A DNA stretch of 64,000 bases from Alectoria sarmentosa (taxonomy: Eukaryota > Ascomycota > Lecanoromycetes > Lecanorales > Parmeliaceae). The stretch lies in contig WOGZ01000006.1 in assembly GCA_009733775.1 (NCBI GenBank), forward strand, positions 124,001-188,000. Reading direction: 5' to 3'. Shown in pieces: positions 33,979 through 44,823 of the stretch (positions are counted from its first letter, which is position 1; the number at the start of each line of letters is the position of its first letter). The notes beneath the pieces are model-generated. The model worked only from the letters and a program-made list of their open reading frames with translations, ran no database searches and was not told where the DNA came from. The position numbers and the translations under genes are program-made.

Positions 33979-34004
33979 GGGGGGGGGGGGGGGGGGGGGG
34001 GGGG
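33979..34004. repeat. Homopolymer run of 26 G
   Basis: Twenty-six consecutive G on the plus strand, followed by further G-rich sequence (to about 34050). Such a run can form quadruplexes and is hard to sequence, so its exact length is doubtful. Confidence 0.9.
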
Positions 34005-35017
34005 AGGTGGAGGAGGGTGAGTGGGGCGGAGGACGAGGCTAAGGAGGATGTCGAGAAGGAGACTGCAGCGACGAAGAAATTAATAGGACCGAGGGAGGAA
34101 GATGTGAGTCAATTGGCAGGTTGACTGATGTTACGTTCGTCACTGTAGGGTTATTAGAAGCACTTGAGTACATATCTCACTCCGCCGACGACAGCAAGGT
34201 ACATTGTCTACTCATCGGAGAGAAGAACAGCGACATAGATGTAAGATAGGACTATCTATGCAGCGATAGTGTATGGGGTGGGATTAAGCGAGAAGTAGTC
34301 AGAATGTGACTGTGGGAAGGCAATTGTCCGCAGTCAAATTGAAGAGAAAGGGCCAAGATTCAGCAGCTTGTAGTGCAACTGGTGCAGTCATCAGATTTGG
34401 TGGATTTCTTTCTGGTTGTGAGCCCAGAAGTGCAATCCGTTTGCTAGACAGACCTGGAACGAAACCTTGCACTCTGCCAATGGACTCTGAAAGCCTGCAG
34501 GACGCTCTGATCAGGCAGCGATTACCAAGAGGAGATACTTGGTGATCAGGTCGACGATTAGTCTTGCTGGTCCACGTCCCTTGGGATCATATCCTTAGTA
34601 ACGAGAGACACAATATATTCAGGCTACACTCTCACTTATTAAAAGTAAACGTTATTACTTACTCATGAATGTTCCCTCACAGGCATTGAAAACAAGAGAT
34701 GATTTGATAATTTACGTGCATATTTAATTAAGACATAATTACTTATCCCCTGAATTTGTAGTAAATACCTTAAGCGAAAAAGAATTAAAGCCTTTGTCCG
34801 TGATTTGGAAAGTCTTGGCACCGTCCAGATCACATCACTAGCTCCCTTTTCCTAGCACCCAGTATTTATATCATAAGTGGGGCCTGCCCGCGCTTCTTCG
34901 TCGATTCCATCTTGCGCCCATCCGTTTCCACCATCAACACCCTTTTCAGACCCCGACTTCCAGCACCTCCTTTCAAAGCTCATCCACGCCCCTTCCAATC
35001 TCTACCTACCATCAGCC
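34005..35017. other. Intergenic region upstream of histone H1
   Basis: About 1 kb, G-rich at the left and strongly AT-rich from 34600 to 34800. Short frames lack features. The last 130 bp are C/T-rich and are probably the H1 promoter and leader. Confidence 0.5.
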
Positions 35018-36380
35018 ATGCCTCCCAAGAAAGCAGTCGCTGCGAAGCCCGCAAAGACCGCTGCCGCCGCCCCTCATGCGTCCTACAAAGGTAAGCTCCA
35101 CTCCCACTTTGATCTCCACCACGCTGTCGCATCACTTCGGCCATCAGTATCTTTTGGTCGCGTACCTCTGCTGACTCGTTCTACCAGACATGATCAAGGA
35201 AGCGATCATCGCTGTGAGTCTACTCTATCGGGCGCATTGAATGTTGCTGCTCCATGTTTACTCTGCACCACGCGACCACAAGACCTACCCACCACAACGT
35301 ATCGTACTATTCTATAAGGATCAACAAAGCTGACGCGTCTTCTACACTGGCAGCTCAAGGAACGCAATGGCAGCAGGTAAGCTATTTTTTGCCTCGGAAA
35401 GAAATAAATCTACGCTCTGTTTACCTTTTCGCACGCGTTATCTTTGAGGGATACTTGCTGATCCAATTGTCGCACACAGTCGCCCTTCACTCAAGAAGTA
35501 TCTCAAGGCCAACCACAAGAACCTCGCTTCCTCAGACGCCATCTTTGATACTCAATTCAACAAGGCGATCAAGTCAGGCGTCGAGAAAGGAGACTTCGCA
35601 CAACCAAAGGGTACGTCATATCTTGCATACATCTTACAATGTTCATGTGCTTTCTTGCTGTATTTCACACCTTTCGTCTCTTGCATGCTGCGGTGATGGC
35701 TCCCATCGCATGTCATCGTTGCCTCCAACTCGCCACTTTCCCCCCTACAAGATGACCCGTTATTTCTGTTCACCGTCCAGAGTGTTCTTTGCTCACAGCT
35801 GCATAGGTCCATCCGGCACTGTGAAGTTGGCGAAGAAGGTGCCCGTCGCCAAACCTGCCGCCGCTTCCACCAAAGAAAAAAAACCTGCTGCCAAGGTATT
35901 TTGTTGGCCTACCTTTTCACAAGGAATCTTGGTTAATTCGTCGCAGAAGGCTACCAAAGCAACAAAACCTGCAGGCACCAAGACCGCTGGTAGACCCAAA
36001 AAGACAGATACGAAGACCGCTACGAAAGCCGCGCCGAAAAAGGCGTCTACCACAAAGGCAAAGGCGGCGCCCAAGGCGAAAGCAGCGAAAGCAAACACGT
36101 CGACCAAACGTGTGAAGAAAACCCCGGCAATGGTCTGTCATGATCCTTCAACTAGCCGTCCTTTACAATTGCTGACCGATTGGACCAGGCTCCCGCTATC
36201 GTTGAGGAGAAGAAGGTCTCGGCCAAGACGGCTTCTGGAAGGATCACAAAGGGTCCAGCCAAGACCGCCGCTGCCGTGCAGAAGAAGAAACCTGCGCTCA
36301 AGAAGAAGGCGGCGGCGACTCCCAAGAAGACGCCCAAAGCAACGCCCAAGAAGACCGATACCCCTGCCGCGGCTGCATAG
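35018..36380 (+). CDS. Linker histone H1
   Basis: Seven exons, 35018..35090, 35188..35213, 35354..35376, 35480..35610, 35807..35895, 35947..36132 and 36189..36380, give 239 aa. After a Lys/Ala-rich head (MPPKKAVAAKPAKTAAA), splicing assembles one winged-helix H15 domain: SYKDMIKEAIIALKERNG, then SSRPSLKKYLKANHKN and FNKAIKSGVEKGDFAQPKG. A long Lys/Ala/Pro tail of TKAAPKKA- and KAKAAPKAKAAK-type repeats follows. Linker histones bind nucleosomes at the dyad and compact chromatin. The gene is unusually intron-rich for a histone (six introns), with 26- and 23-nt exons; this pattern and polyadenylated-type structure are common for fungal H1 but not for core histones. All splice phases agree. Confidence 0.94.
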
Positions 36381-37199
36381 ATTCGCTTGCTGTCCATGTC
36401 CTCTGTCGTTGGGCTCGTCATGAATAGGGTGGGGAAGGAAAACGCTTGCAAAGGAGTTTATGTGATCTGAGTCGCTGCGATACATATCGTACTGATTCGG
36501 CAACTCTGCTAGGTGATATGGGAAGCGTTTTCGTTGGTGCGGTCGATATCGGGGACTTGTGGATTGCTTGCGGTCATTTTGTCAAGGTTCGGCGTTGCTG
36601 TATGAAGGGTCTCCCAATGCTGTGGACATCCTCATGCTGTATCATACTTAGCTCGGAATGTCAAGATCTTTATTAGACACATCTTGATCTTCGCCCAATG
36701 CAACCAGTGAAGGCGCGTAAGAACACCAATTATAGAATCTAGTAAGGCTGATCGAGGTCGGCGCAATTCTCCCGCAGATCCCGAGCCGAGCATTGAGTGC
36801 CAAGACATGACTCGGGAGAATGGCTCCCGATTGCTATAGACATGTCAGAAACACGCATCCAATTCATTTGTCGTCTGCTTCTTCCTGTCGCTACAACGTG
36901 CATCCTGATTCTCTCCTTGACCAACTTCTGGCCTTCTACGCTTTCAGCGTGGGCAGTCCCAGTTGCGCCAGAACAAGAGCCCCCGCTCCGCCCTACTGCG
37001 TACGTCGCGCGATTCCTAATCTCCAGAACCACAAGGCAGAAGACAAGGAGAGCGAGAAATATTTTTAAGAAGCCAATGGAAGAAATGCGAGCTCTGAGTT
37101 CGTTATCATTATAGCCTGCAGGATCTTCGATAAGGCCTCTCCTTCCAAGGGGTTGGGCATGCTGGGAGAGATCAATCCTGCTTGGGCCTGGGAAACACG
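36381..37199. other. Intergenic region upstream of MSS4
   Basis: About 820 bp. A plus-strand frame at 36797-37114 has one hydrophobic stretch but no recognised domain and is not called. It could hold an upstream exon of MSS4, which I cannot support. Confidence 0.4.
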
Positions 37200-40035
37200 A
37201 TGCCATCAGTCCTCTCCAGGTACTTGAGCGAACCTGTCCACTTGGATTCAAGTGACACTTCGGTATATGATCCACCGCACCAGGCTTCCACAGAGACCTT
37301 TTCCCACCCAACGATTGCCAAGGGGTTGATGAATGGGCTCCCAATAGAAAGCTCGGGAGGAATCAAACGTGTCGAAGGCGTCTTCCTCGGTGAATCGAAC
37401 GGCGTTAATTCGAGCTTGCACTCCTTACCAAATGGGAGGTCCAGTGATAGTACGGATAGTCGAGGGAAGACACACTCGAGAAATGGAAGTAAGAACTCAA
37501 CGGTCAATGGATACGGGACTACGGGAGAAGGGGAAATACAGGACCTTCCGATAAACAATCCGCCATCGAGGCTGAGTACTGCGGATCACACGCACTTACC
37601 GGAATATGCCAACGGAAATGCTGCCTACGTTCCAAGGCCAAAGTCTCCAGAGAGTGGTCAACTGGGGAAAGGACACTATCACAAAGGGCATGCAAGAGGT
37701 CATTCATTATCGGCTCCGCAAACTGCCAATTTTCTTTCGACGTACTTGAATGACATTGAAGCGTCCCCCAGTACCTCACAGGCAACTTGGACGCCTCAAG
37801 ACATCCCTCAAAATCCAAAATCCAAACTCTTGTCCACCTTGATTCCACCGAATACAAATCAACCTCAGACTGGACCTTCAACAGCATCTTTACATCCTTC
37901 AGCACCTCGCCTACATCACCGTCACACCACTTTGGAAGTTCCAAGGTTATCCACTAGCCGAACATCACGGGACTTCTCACTACCCAACACTGCAAGTGAT
38001 GGAGGTAGCGAAAGCGGACGCTTTTCCCCAACACCTCGGACCCCTCGCGCATCGAATACCTTGGTACGGGCGCCGACCAGATCAGTAAATTCTGATGTGT
38101 ACCTAGATGAAGTACCTCCCGACGGCGATGTAGCTCGGTGGACCGAGACGATCCGGCAAAAGAGAGCCAGTCGAAGGCAGAGAAAGGAGGAAGAGGAGGA
38201 TGATAGAGTGGTCGTAGGAACAAAGGTCGATATGAACCACGTCAATTGGGTCACTGCTTACAACATGTTGACCGGTATCCGGTTCACTGTATCGAGGACA
38301 AACGCGAAGATTGATCGAGAGCTTGCAGACGCGGATTTCGATGCCAAGCACAAGTTCTCTTTTGATATGTGAGAACTTCCCTGAGCGTTGGAGGAAATTG
38401 AACTCACAAGTCTTTAGCACTGGTAACGAGCTGACTCCGTCGGCCAAGTACGACTTCAAGTTCAAAGATTACGCGCCTTGGGTATTTCGCCATCTTCGAG
38501 CTAAATTCCAGCTTGATCCAGCAGACTACTTGATGTCACTCACAAGCAAGTACATCCTGTCGGAGCTGGGCTCTCCCGGTAAAAGTGGGAGCTTCTTCTA
38601 TTTCTCTCGGGACTACAAGTATATCATCAAAACTATACACCATGCCGAACACAAGCTTCTGAGGAAAATACTGCAAGAGTACTACGCCCATGTCGAGCGT
38701 TATCCCAACACGTTGATTTCTCAATTTTACGGCCTCCACCGAGTAAAGATACCTTATGGCAGGAAGATTCACTTTGTTGTAATGAACAATCTGTTTCCTC
38801 CACATCGAGACATACATCAGACTTTTGACCTCAAAGGATCGACGATTGGGCGAAATTACAAAGAAGAAGATTTAGAACGCAATCCCAGAGCCACCTTGAA
38901 AGACCTGAACTGGCTGCGAAGAAATTACCATTTCGAGTTTGGGCCAGAGAAGAAAAGCCTTTTCATTGAGCAGATGAAGCGCGATGTTGCTCTTCTACAG
39001 AGATTGAAGATCATGGACTATTCCCTTTTGGTTGGTATACATGACTTGGAAAAAGGCAACGAGGAGAATCTCCGCGATAAGACACTCCAAGTATTTCAGC
39101 CTGGCGGAGACGGTACGCCAGAACCGCAGGTCAATATGCTTACCAGGACTCCGTCGAAGCTTGAGAACGCAAGACAAGCGAGGCAACTACGGCAGATTAT
39201 CAAAAAGGAAAAGCCGGTGCCTATGGACAAAAGCACGAGTAAGATGCCGGACGAGATGCTGGAGGAAAGGAAGAATTTCATCTTCTACAGCGACGATGGT
39301 GGATTTAGAGCTACGCACGGGAATGGTCAACCAGGGGAAGAGATCTACTATCTTGGCATTATCGACTGCCTGACACACGTAAGTTTCCTCTACAGATGAC
39401 TGCATTCCATAACTTGGCTTACAACGTTTCAGTACGGCTTCGTTAAGCGTGCTGAGCATTTCTGGAAAGGCTTGTCCAGCGACAGCTCCCAAATCTCTCC
39501 AATCCCACCTGAAGGCTACGGTGACCGCTTTGTCAGGTTCATAAGCGGCATCACCATGACCAAGGAAGAACAAGAGCGACAATCCCAAAGCGGTGATCTT
39601 CTTGATGGCTCAATCGATACTCATCACCAGTCAAGCTTCCCCATATCGCGCCACTCGACAGACAGAGTCATCGAGAAGGCCGAGAAGCAAGCGCACAAAA
39701 CGGAGAAGGAAGGCGCCACAGAAGAGCCAAAACGTGATCGGACGCTGAGTACTGTACGCAGTCCGTCGGTTGAAAGGGCAGGCGGTGGTGGAGGCGCTAC
39801 ATTACCAGTCGTTGAAGAGGATGGGGAGGCAGCGAGCAGGGAAGATAGCATTCACAATGGCAAAACTGGCGGCAGTGTCCCGGATGATGTGCCTTCGACC
39901 GATGAACGGCCGGCTCCGACGTCTTCGAAAGATGGAATGGGGCTGCCGAGTGATAAGCGGCTGCCGTCTCTTCCTGATTTCAACCGCCTTAGTATGGGGA
40001 TGTCGACGACAGCTCCGTCGGCTATGGGGCGTTGA
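37200..40035 (+). CDS. MSS4: Phosphatidylinositol-4-phosphate 5-kinase Mss4
   Basis: Three exons, 37200..38368, 38418..39378 and 39433..40035, give 910 aa. The first 320 residues are Ser/Pro-rich and disordered. The PIPK catalytic domain then runs from GNELTPSAKYDFKFKDYAPW through SGSFFYFSRDYKYIIKTI (glycine-rich loop and Lys), FDLKGSTIGR and the catalytic KIMDYSLLVGIHD. YYLGIIDCLTHYGFVKRAEH leads into the activation loop and FWKG. The enzyme makes PI(4,5)P2 at the plasma membrane, controlling actin and endocytosis. The C-terminus after RFISGITMTKEEQ is again disordered. The ATG at 37200 is the first in the open frame; a short upstream exon cannot be excluded. A charged insert (KLENARQARQL...) sits inside the kinase domain, as in fungal relatives. 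Confidence 0.94.
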
Positions 40036-41063
40036 GTGAATGGCATTCTTGATTGTTCCGTTCTGTTATGATACCCATCCATATATACATCCATGTAAAT
40101 GTTGCATACGAGCGCGTCTTCTGCGTCAGCGACACTTGATTTCTCAGGAAGGCAGACCGAGCTCTGGTCGTTGCCTCTGGCTCAAGATAGACTTGCCTCC
40201 ACTGTTGGTATTCATAGTGTGTGTGTGTGTGTGATTCCTACGCGGAGGGGACGACCCCCTAGCCTAGAGACTAGGGTGTACTATTGTTACCCCACTCGAC
40301 CTTTCGGTCATGTCCGGTTAAGTACAAATGTGGTGTCTAGAGTCTGAACAGAAACAAAAACAAAAACAACCCGCTCGCTACATTAGATCAAAGTGCCGTG
40401 AGCAATTCAAAATCTCAGCCAAAAATGAAATCACAAAGCCCCCCATTCGCTTCGATCTTGCCCGATCTATAGCCCCCAGCCTAAGCCGTCAATTGCAGTT
40501 GACGACTTGGCTCCTATTCAGTCCCCTTTTACAGTCGCTCGGGGGGGGTGATGCCTTGTGCTCCACCCCCCGGAGTGTGGTGTCCCTTTGGTGATGCCAG
40601 ATTGATTCCGTGTCAGGTTAATTCGGTGGGTGATTCCATAGAACCGAACAATTCGACCATGCGATGACGATTGTCTGGGTCGAAAGGGTTCTGATCCGCT
40701 GGGAGGTCATCCCACCACGCCCTCTTCCCGAGATTAATGGTGGTGAGACTGATCATTGGTATGCCCTAAACGCTGGTGTCAGATGGCCTAATGGGCCTAT
40801 TGCCGAGTAACAATCCTTCGTTGATCCATCCCAAGGCCTTTGTGAGTCCACATCTTTCACGGGGCTCCCTCTCTTGCTCATTCCACATCGGCATGGGTAC
40901 GAAACTCGGCGAGGCTCCCCCGTCTCCATACCGGATGGATAGGACCTGGTGTCGCCTTTTGGTATTCATACTGAGGATTTCGCATACCGTGACACGAGGT
41001 TCAAAGCCTGGAGCATAAATGACAATCGTTTCAAGAGGAGCTTGCTGCTGTTGTGAACATCCT
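40036..41063. other. Convergent intergenic region
   Basis: About 1 kb between convergent MSS4 and the TDT transporter. It holds a short GT microsatellite (about 40217-40233), a small hairpin-like CTAG-rich stretch near 40260-40280 and otherwise nothing I can name. Confidence 0.5.
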
Positions 41064-42666
41064 TCAAGCATCATCTTCGTCCTTTCCAGGCCAGAGTATC
41101 TGCTTCTTCATTACAGCGCGCGCGTGAGCTATAATTACAAGCAACCACATAAAAATCTGCACAACTGTTGCCACGCTCGCGATCCATAAAATGCCTTGAC
41201 TATTAATAGCGGTCCCGATGTCGATCATGGCAATGATAAACCCAGTGTTTGGGAATACGAACGACCACCAAGTCTGCGAACACCATTTCAGCTTGTATAC
41301 AGACACTTCAATGCCTTTCAACTTACGAGATGGAAACTCATCTGTTTCATTCCATTGAGCGTAGCAAGTAACGATATGCAGAAAAAGAACAGCGAAAGGG
41401 ACCACAGTACAATGGCAAGGAATACGGCCACAATTTTCAGCACTTGAGCTGTCGGTACTGTAGCGGTACCCAAAACATACGTATGCGGAAAAACCTCGAT
41501 TGCGGCGTTTGCCATGCCTATGAAGGCCAGGCCCGTAAATGACGGGGGACCGACTGAAATAAACATTCCGGGTCTTGTATCAGGGGACGGCAGGCCACTC
41601 GACATCAGCCTGCCGATGTAATTACTGTACATGAATACAGAGATCAAGATTCCGAGGCCTTGGAATGTAGTTCCAGCTATAAGGATGGGAATCGCCTGAT
41701 GTGGGGGTTGCGATCCTGCGATTACAGAAGCGACGGTTCCAGACAACATGACGGGAAAGACAGGCAGAATCCACGCAGGCGTCATGGATTGGAGTGTTAA
41801 CGGTTTTCCTGTGAAGAGGAGATGATACTCTATGCAGGTTTTGAAGTCAGCGCTGCTGATTCGAGGCAGGAAATGGAGTTAGGAAACAGGTCTCGGGAGC
41901 AGAAAGGCCCTTTGACTTCCGAAAAATGTCTTATAACTCAATTTCATTAACAAACAGGAAAGATAGTCTCAGAGTATACGTACGGAGAACTGCGGTGGTG
42001 AAGGTGATTGCCACATACATCCAAAAGAGGATCCTCAAGGTTACAACCAGCCAGGGGCCAGTGGAGGGATGCCCGTATTTTTGGATACATGAGATGATGG
42101 TTGATATGGTGAGGAAGAAGGTCTGAGTGAAGTGGCCGTCTTGTCAGCGAGGAATGGAAAGCGATTGAAGACACATACCGGAATGAAGAGAGATTCTGTT
42201 GGATGATACACGGACCGGGTGAAGGTCCCAGGGAATAGCAAAAAACGAGCGAGGATGAGAGTTGAGAGAAGGACGAATAGAATCAGATCGAATATGAAAA
42301 CAAGCGTCCCAATCGTGACCAAGCCACGAAATGCTGGATCATGATTTTGGAGTCAGTCTTGCTTGTTTAAGAGGGTATGACGAGCCCTGGAACACGTCTA
42401 GAGAGTGAAAGCTCCCGAGACATGTCTCAAGGCTCAATATTTGGTTCAAACAAGGAAACTTGGACTCCGAAAATACGTACTGTGGGGGGTGACGGCAAGT
42501 AAGAGAGCAATGCCACCAGTGCTCATGGTGAGCGTGAACCAGCTGAGAAGAGTCAGATGAGTGTTGCGTGGAGGATAAGTATCTCGTCAACGTACGCCCA
42601 GGTAAAGTGATGTAGACGCTCTCTAAGAGATATGGTACCAGGAGAATTCAGCTTTTCTCGTGCCAT
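41064..42666 (-). CDS. TDT-family transporter (malic acid / C4-dicarboxylate or sulfite type)
   Basis: Six exons read leftward, 42666..42596, 42542..42481, 42333..42179, 42122..41984, 41829..41327 and 41273..41064, give 379 aa. The chain has about ten hydrophobic helices in the SLAC1/TehA-like fold. It begins with HHFTWAWFTLTMSTGGIALLL and FRGLVTIGTLVFIFDLILF, then FLLFPGTFTRSVYHPTES, MTPAWILPVFPVMLSG and PPSFTGLAFIGMANAA. The ending is WWSFVFPNTGFIIAMIDIG. These are the signature blocks shared by Mae1 malate permeases and Ssu1 sulfite pumps; which anion is carried cannot be told. Both ends face the cytosol in the family. It diverges from UBC4 over 619 bp. An upstream non-ATG extension of the first exon exists but lacks support. 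Confidence 0.92.
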
Positions 42667-43285
42667 ATTGACCGTATCTTTCGGAGTTATTCGAAACGTT
42701 TCCAGCTCGTGCGTACTCTCCCTCCCCAAATGATGAGATAGGCTTTGATTTCGGAACAATTCGCCTGTCAATGAGGCGATATTAATTCAGACGTATAGGG
42801 TATCGTCTGTCAGGAAAGCAGCAGTCAAGTGTTGCATTCTTGCCCGATCCCCGAGCAATTCAGGCGGGTTGGCACTTGGCAACTGCATGTGATTCGAGTC
42901 AAGGACGCCTTCCAGACGCCTGCAATGAAATGTTTTATCCAACAAAGCACCCGTATACAAGTGTTAATTGCCTACTATCTAACTTCCAAATCTCTACCGG
43001 TGACTCAGAGGAGAGTAAGAGAGAACCAAGACGAAGAGGTAAAGGAAGAAATTCCTAGTCAGTTTCGACCGTATTTTTACCAGGCCAATTTTTTGCGTCA
43101 CTTTTTCGCCGCCCGGACCCGTGGCCTGAAAATTAGACGCTAACGCACAACAAGGCTTGGCTGACTTTACAACCACGAGATCCCTCCGCCGTACAATTCA
43201 CCCTCGCATACAACAACATCTCTCATTTTCTCTCACACCCACTCTCCATCAGCTTACACCTTGACATACACAACTATCGTCGAAT
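42667..43285. promoter_or_regulatory. Divergent intergenic region between TDT transporter and UBC4
   Basis: About 620 bp serving both start codons. The last 100 bp before UBC4 are C/T/A-rich without G, as in many fungal leaders. No specific site recognised. Confidence 0.45.
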
Positions 43286-44119
43286 ATGGCTCTCAAGAGA
43301 ATCAACAAGGAGCTTACAGATCTCGGTCGGTATGTCAACACTTGAAACCGGCTACATGGCCGCCCATGATCTCAGCCTCAAGCCGAAGCAGTCCGCATGC
43401 TTCAAAAAAAAGTCGTACTGACCAGGGAATTACAGTGACCCTCCCTCTTCGTGCTCAGCAGGTCCTATCGGCGATGATCTGGTATGTGATTTCTAGATTT
43501 CTCAAAAAGCTGAGCAGTTGGGTTTTTGCACACGTTGCAGACTATCATAATTCAGAATTCACCGGCTAATACTCTTCCCTTCTGTATAGTTCCACTGGCA
43601 AGCGACCATCATGGGACCCGTACGTCAAGCCTTATCGCTAAGCCTCGTAGACGTTCTATTTGGCCCCCATCCGAAGGCTGTCAGACTGGTCGGTTCGGAG
43701 CTGACAAAGAATCGCAGGGTGATAGCCCATATTCAGGAGGCGTCTTCTTCCTCGCCATACATTTCCCTACCGACTACCCATTCAAGCCTCCGAAGGTCAA
43801 CTTCACCACGCGCATCTACCACCCAAACATCAACTCCAACGGTAGCATATGCCTTGACATCCTGCGAGACCAATGGAGCCCAGCCTTGACCATCTCAAAA
43901 GGTACTACAGACTGTCTTCCTCTCTGTGCAGAGGAAGTCCTAGTACATGGGAGCTTCGGGCTAATGATCTGTGTTCTAGTGCTTCTCTCCATCTGCTCCA
44001 TGCTCACAGACCCCAACCCTGATGATCCTTTGGTACCTGAGATCGCCCATGTTTACAAGACCGACCGTTCGAGGTACGAATCGACAGCGAGGGAATGGAC
44101 TAGGAAGTATGCCATCTAG
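43286..44119 (+). CDS. UBC4: Ubiquitin-conjugating enzyme E2, Ubc4/Ubc5 (UBE2D) type
   Basis: Five exons, 43286..43329, 43436..43481, 43590..43619, 43718..43901 and 43980..44119, give 147 aa, the exact family length. The UBC fold reads ALKRINKELTDLGRDPPSSC, FHWQATIMGPGDSPYSGGVF, then FPTDYPFKPPKV, IYHPNINSNGSICLDILRDQW (catalytic Cys in SICL, with HPN just before) and ends REWTRKYAI. These enzymes take ubiquitin from E1 and, with many E3 ligases, mark short-lived and damaged proteins. Open frames between the exons are intronic. It is among the most conserved eukaryotic proteins, so the exon borders are secure. Confidence 0.97.
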
Positions 44120-44823
44120 ATAGCGGCATAGGAGTGGGATGTGATGGTCTAGCACACTGGGCCTCGGCTAGTCTATGTCCTCTTTATGTGGATCACTCGT
44201 CAGGAGGCTAGTCCAAGGCATATCTCACGAAAGCATTATCAATGACAAGCAGTAAATGGTCCCAAATTTCTTTTGTCCACAGTCTCAGCGGTAGCTCGCA
44301 GCAATGATCTCGGATCTCGGGATTTTCTTAGTGATGCATACATGCAGGTCACGGAACATGGTGGAGCGTTAGGAGTGCATCTAAGGTAGCAATGATTATC
44401 ATTGCATGATTCGTTCCATTTGACTCGTGCTGTGAAGATTGTCGTAGACAGCCAAAAGCTGATTGGCTGCAGTCTTGGGCTCCCCGAAATCCAACATTGG
44501 CAGCAACGAAGGACTGAGAAAGCATCAATCCTTGGAATGTGTGTAGTGACACAGGTACTATCCCAAAGGATCTGCAACTTGGGTGCCAGATTTCCAACGT
44601 TTTGTCTGGAAGTCGTGCCTTCCCTCTAATATTTAAATTGCCCTTAATCCCCATTTACTCCCACATCTTGATCCACCTTGGTCCATTGAACCGCCACATC
44701 AGCGTTCGACAATACTTCTGACCACGCTTTTGAGAGATCGCGTTACTTCCACTCTACGGCCTACGGTCAGCGGACGTTCCAGCATTTCCAAGGTTGACCG
44801 CTTTTCTCGCACCATAATCAAGC
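44120..44823. other. Intergenic region upstream of the NADPH oxidase gene
   Basis: About 700 bp with no recognised gene; probably the nox promoter and UBC4 3' UTR. Confidence 0.5.
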
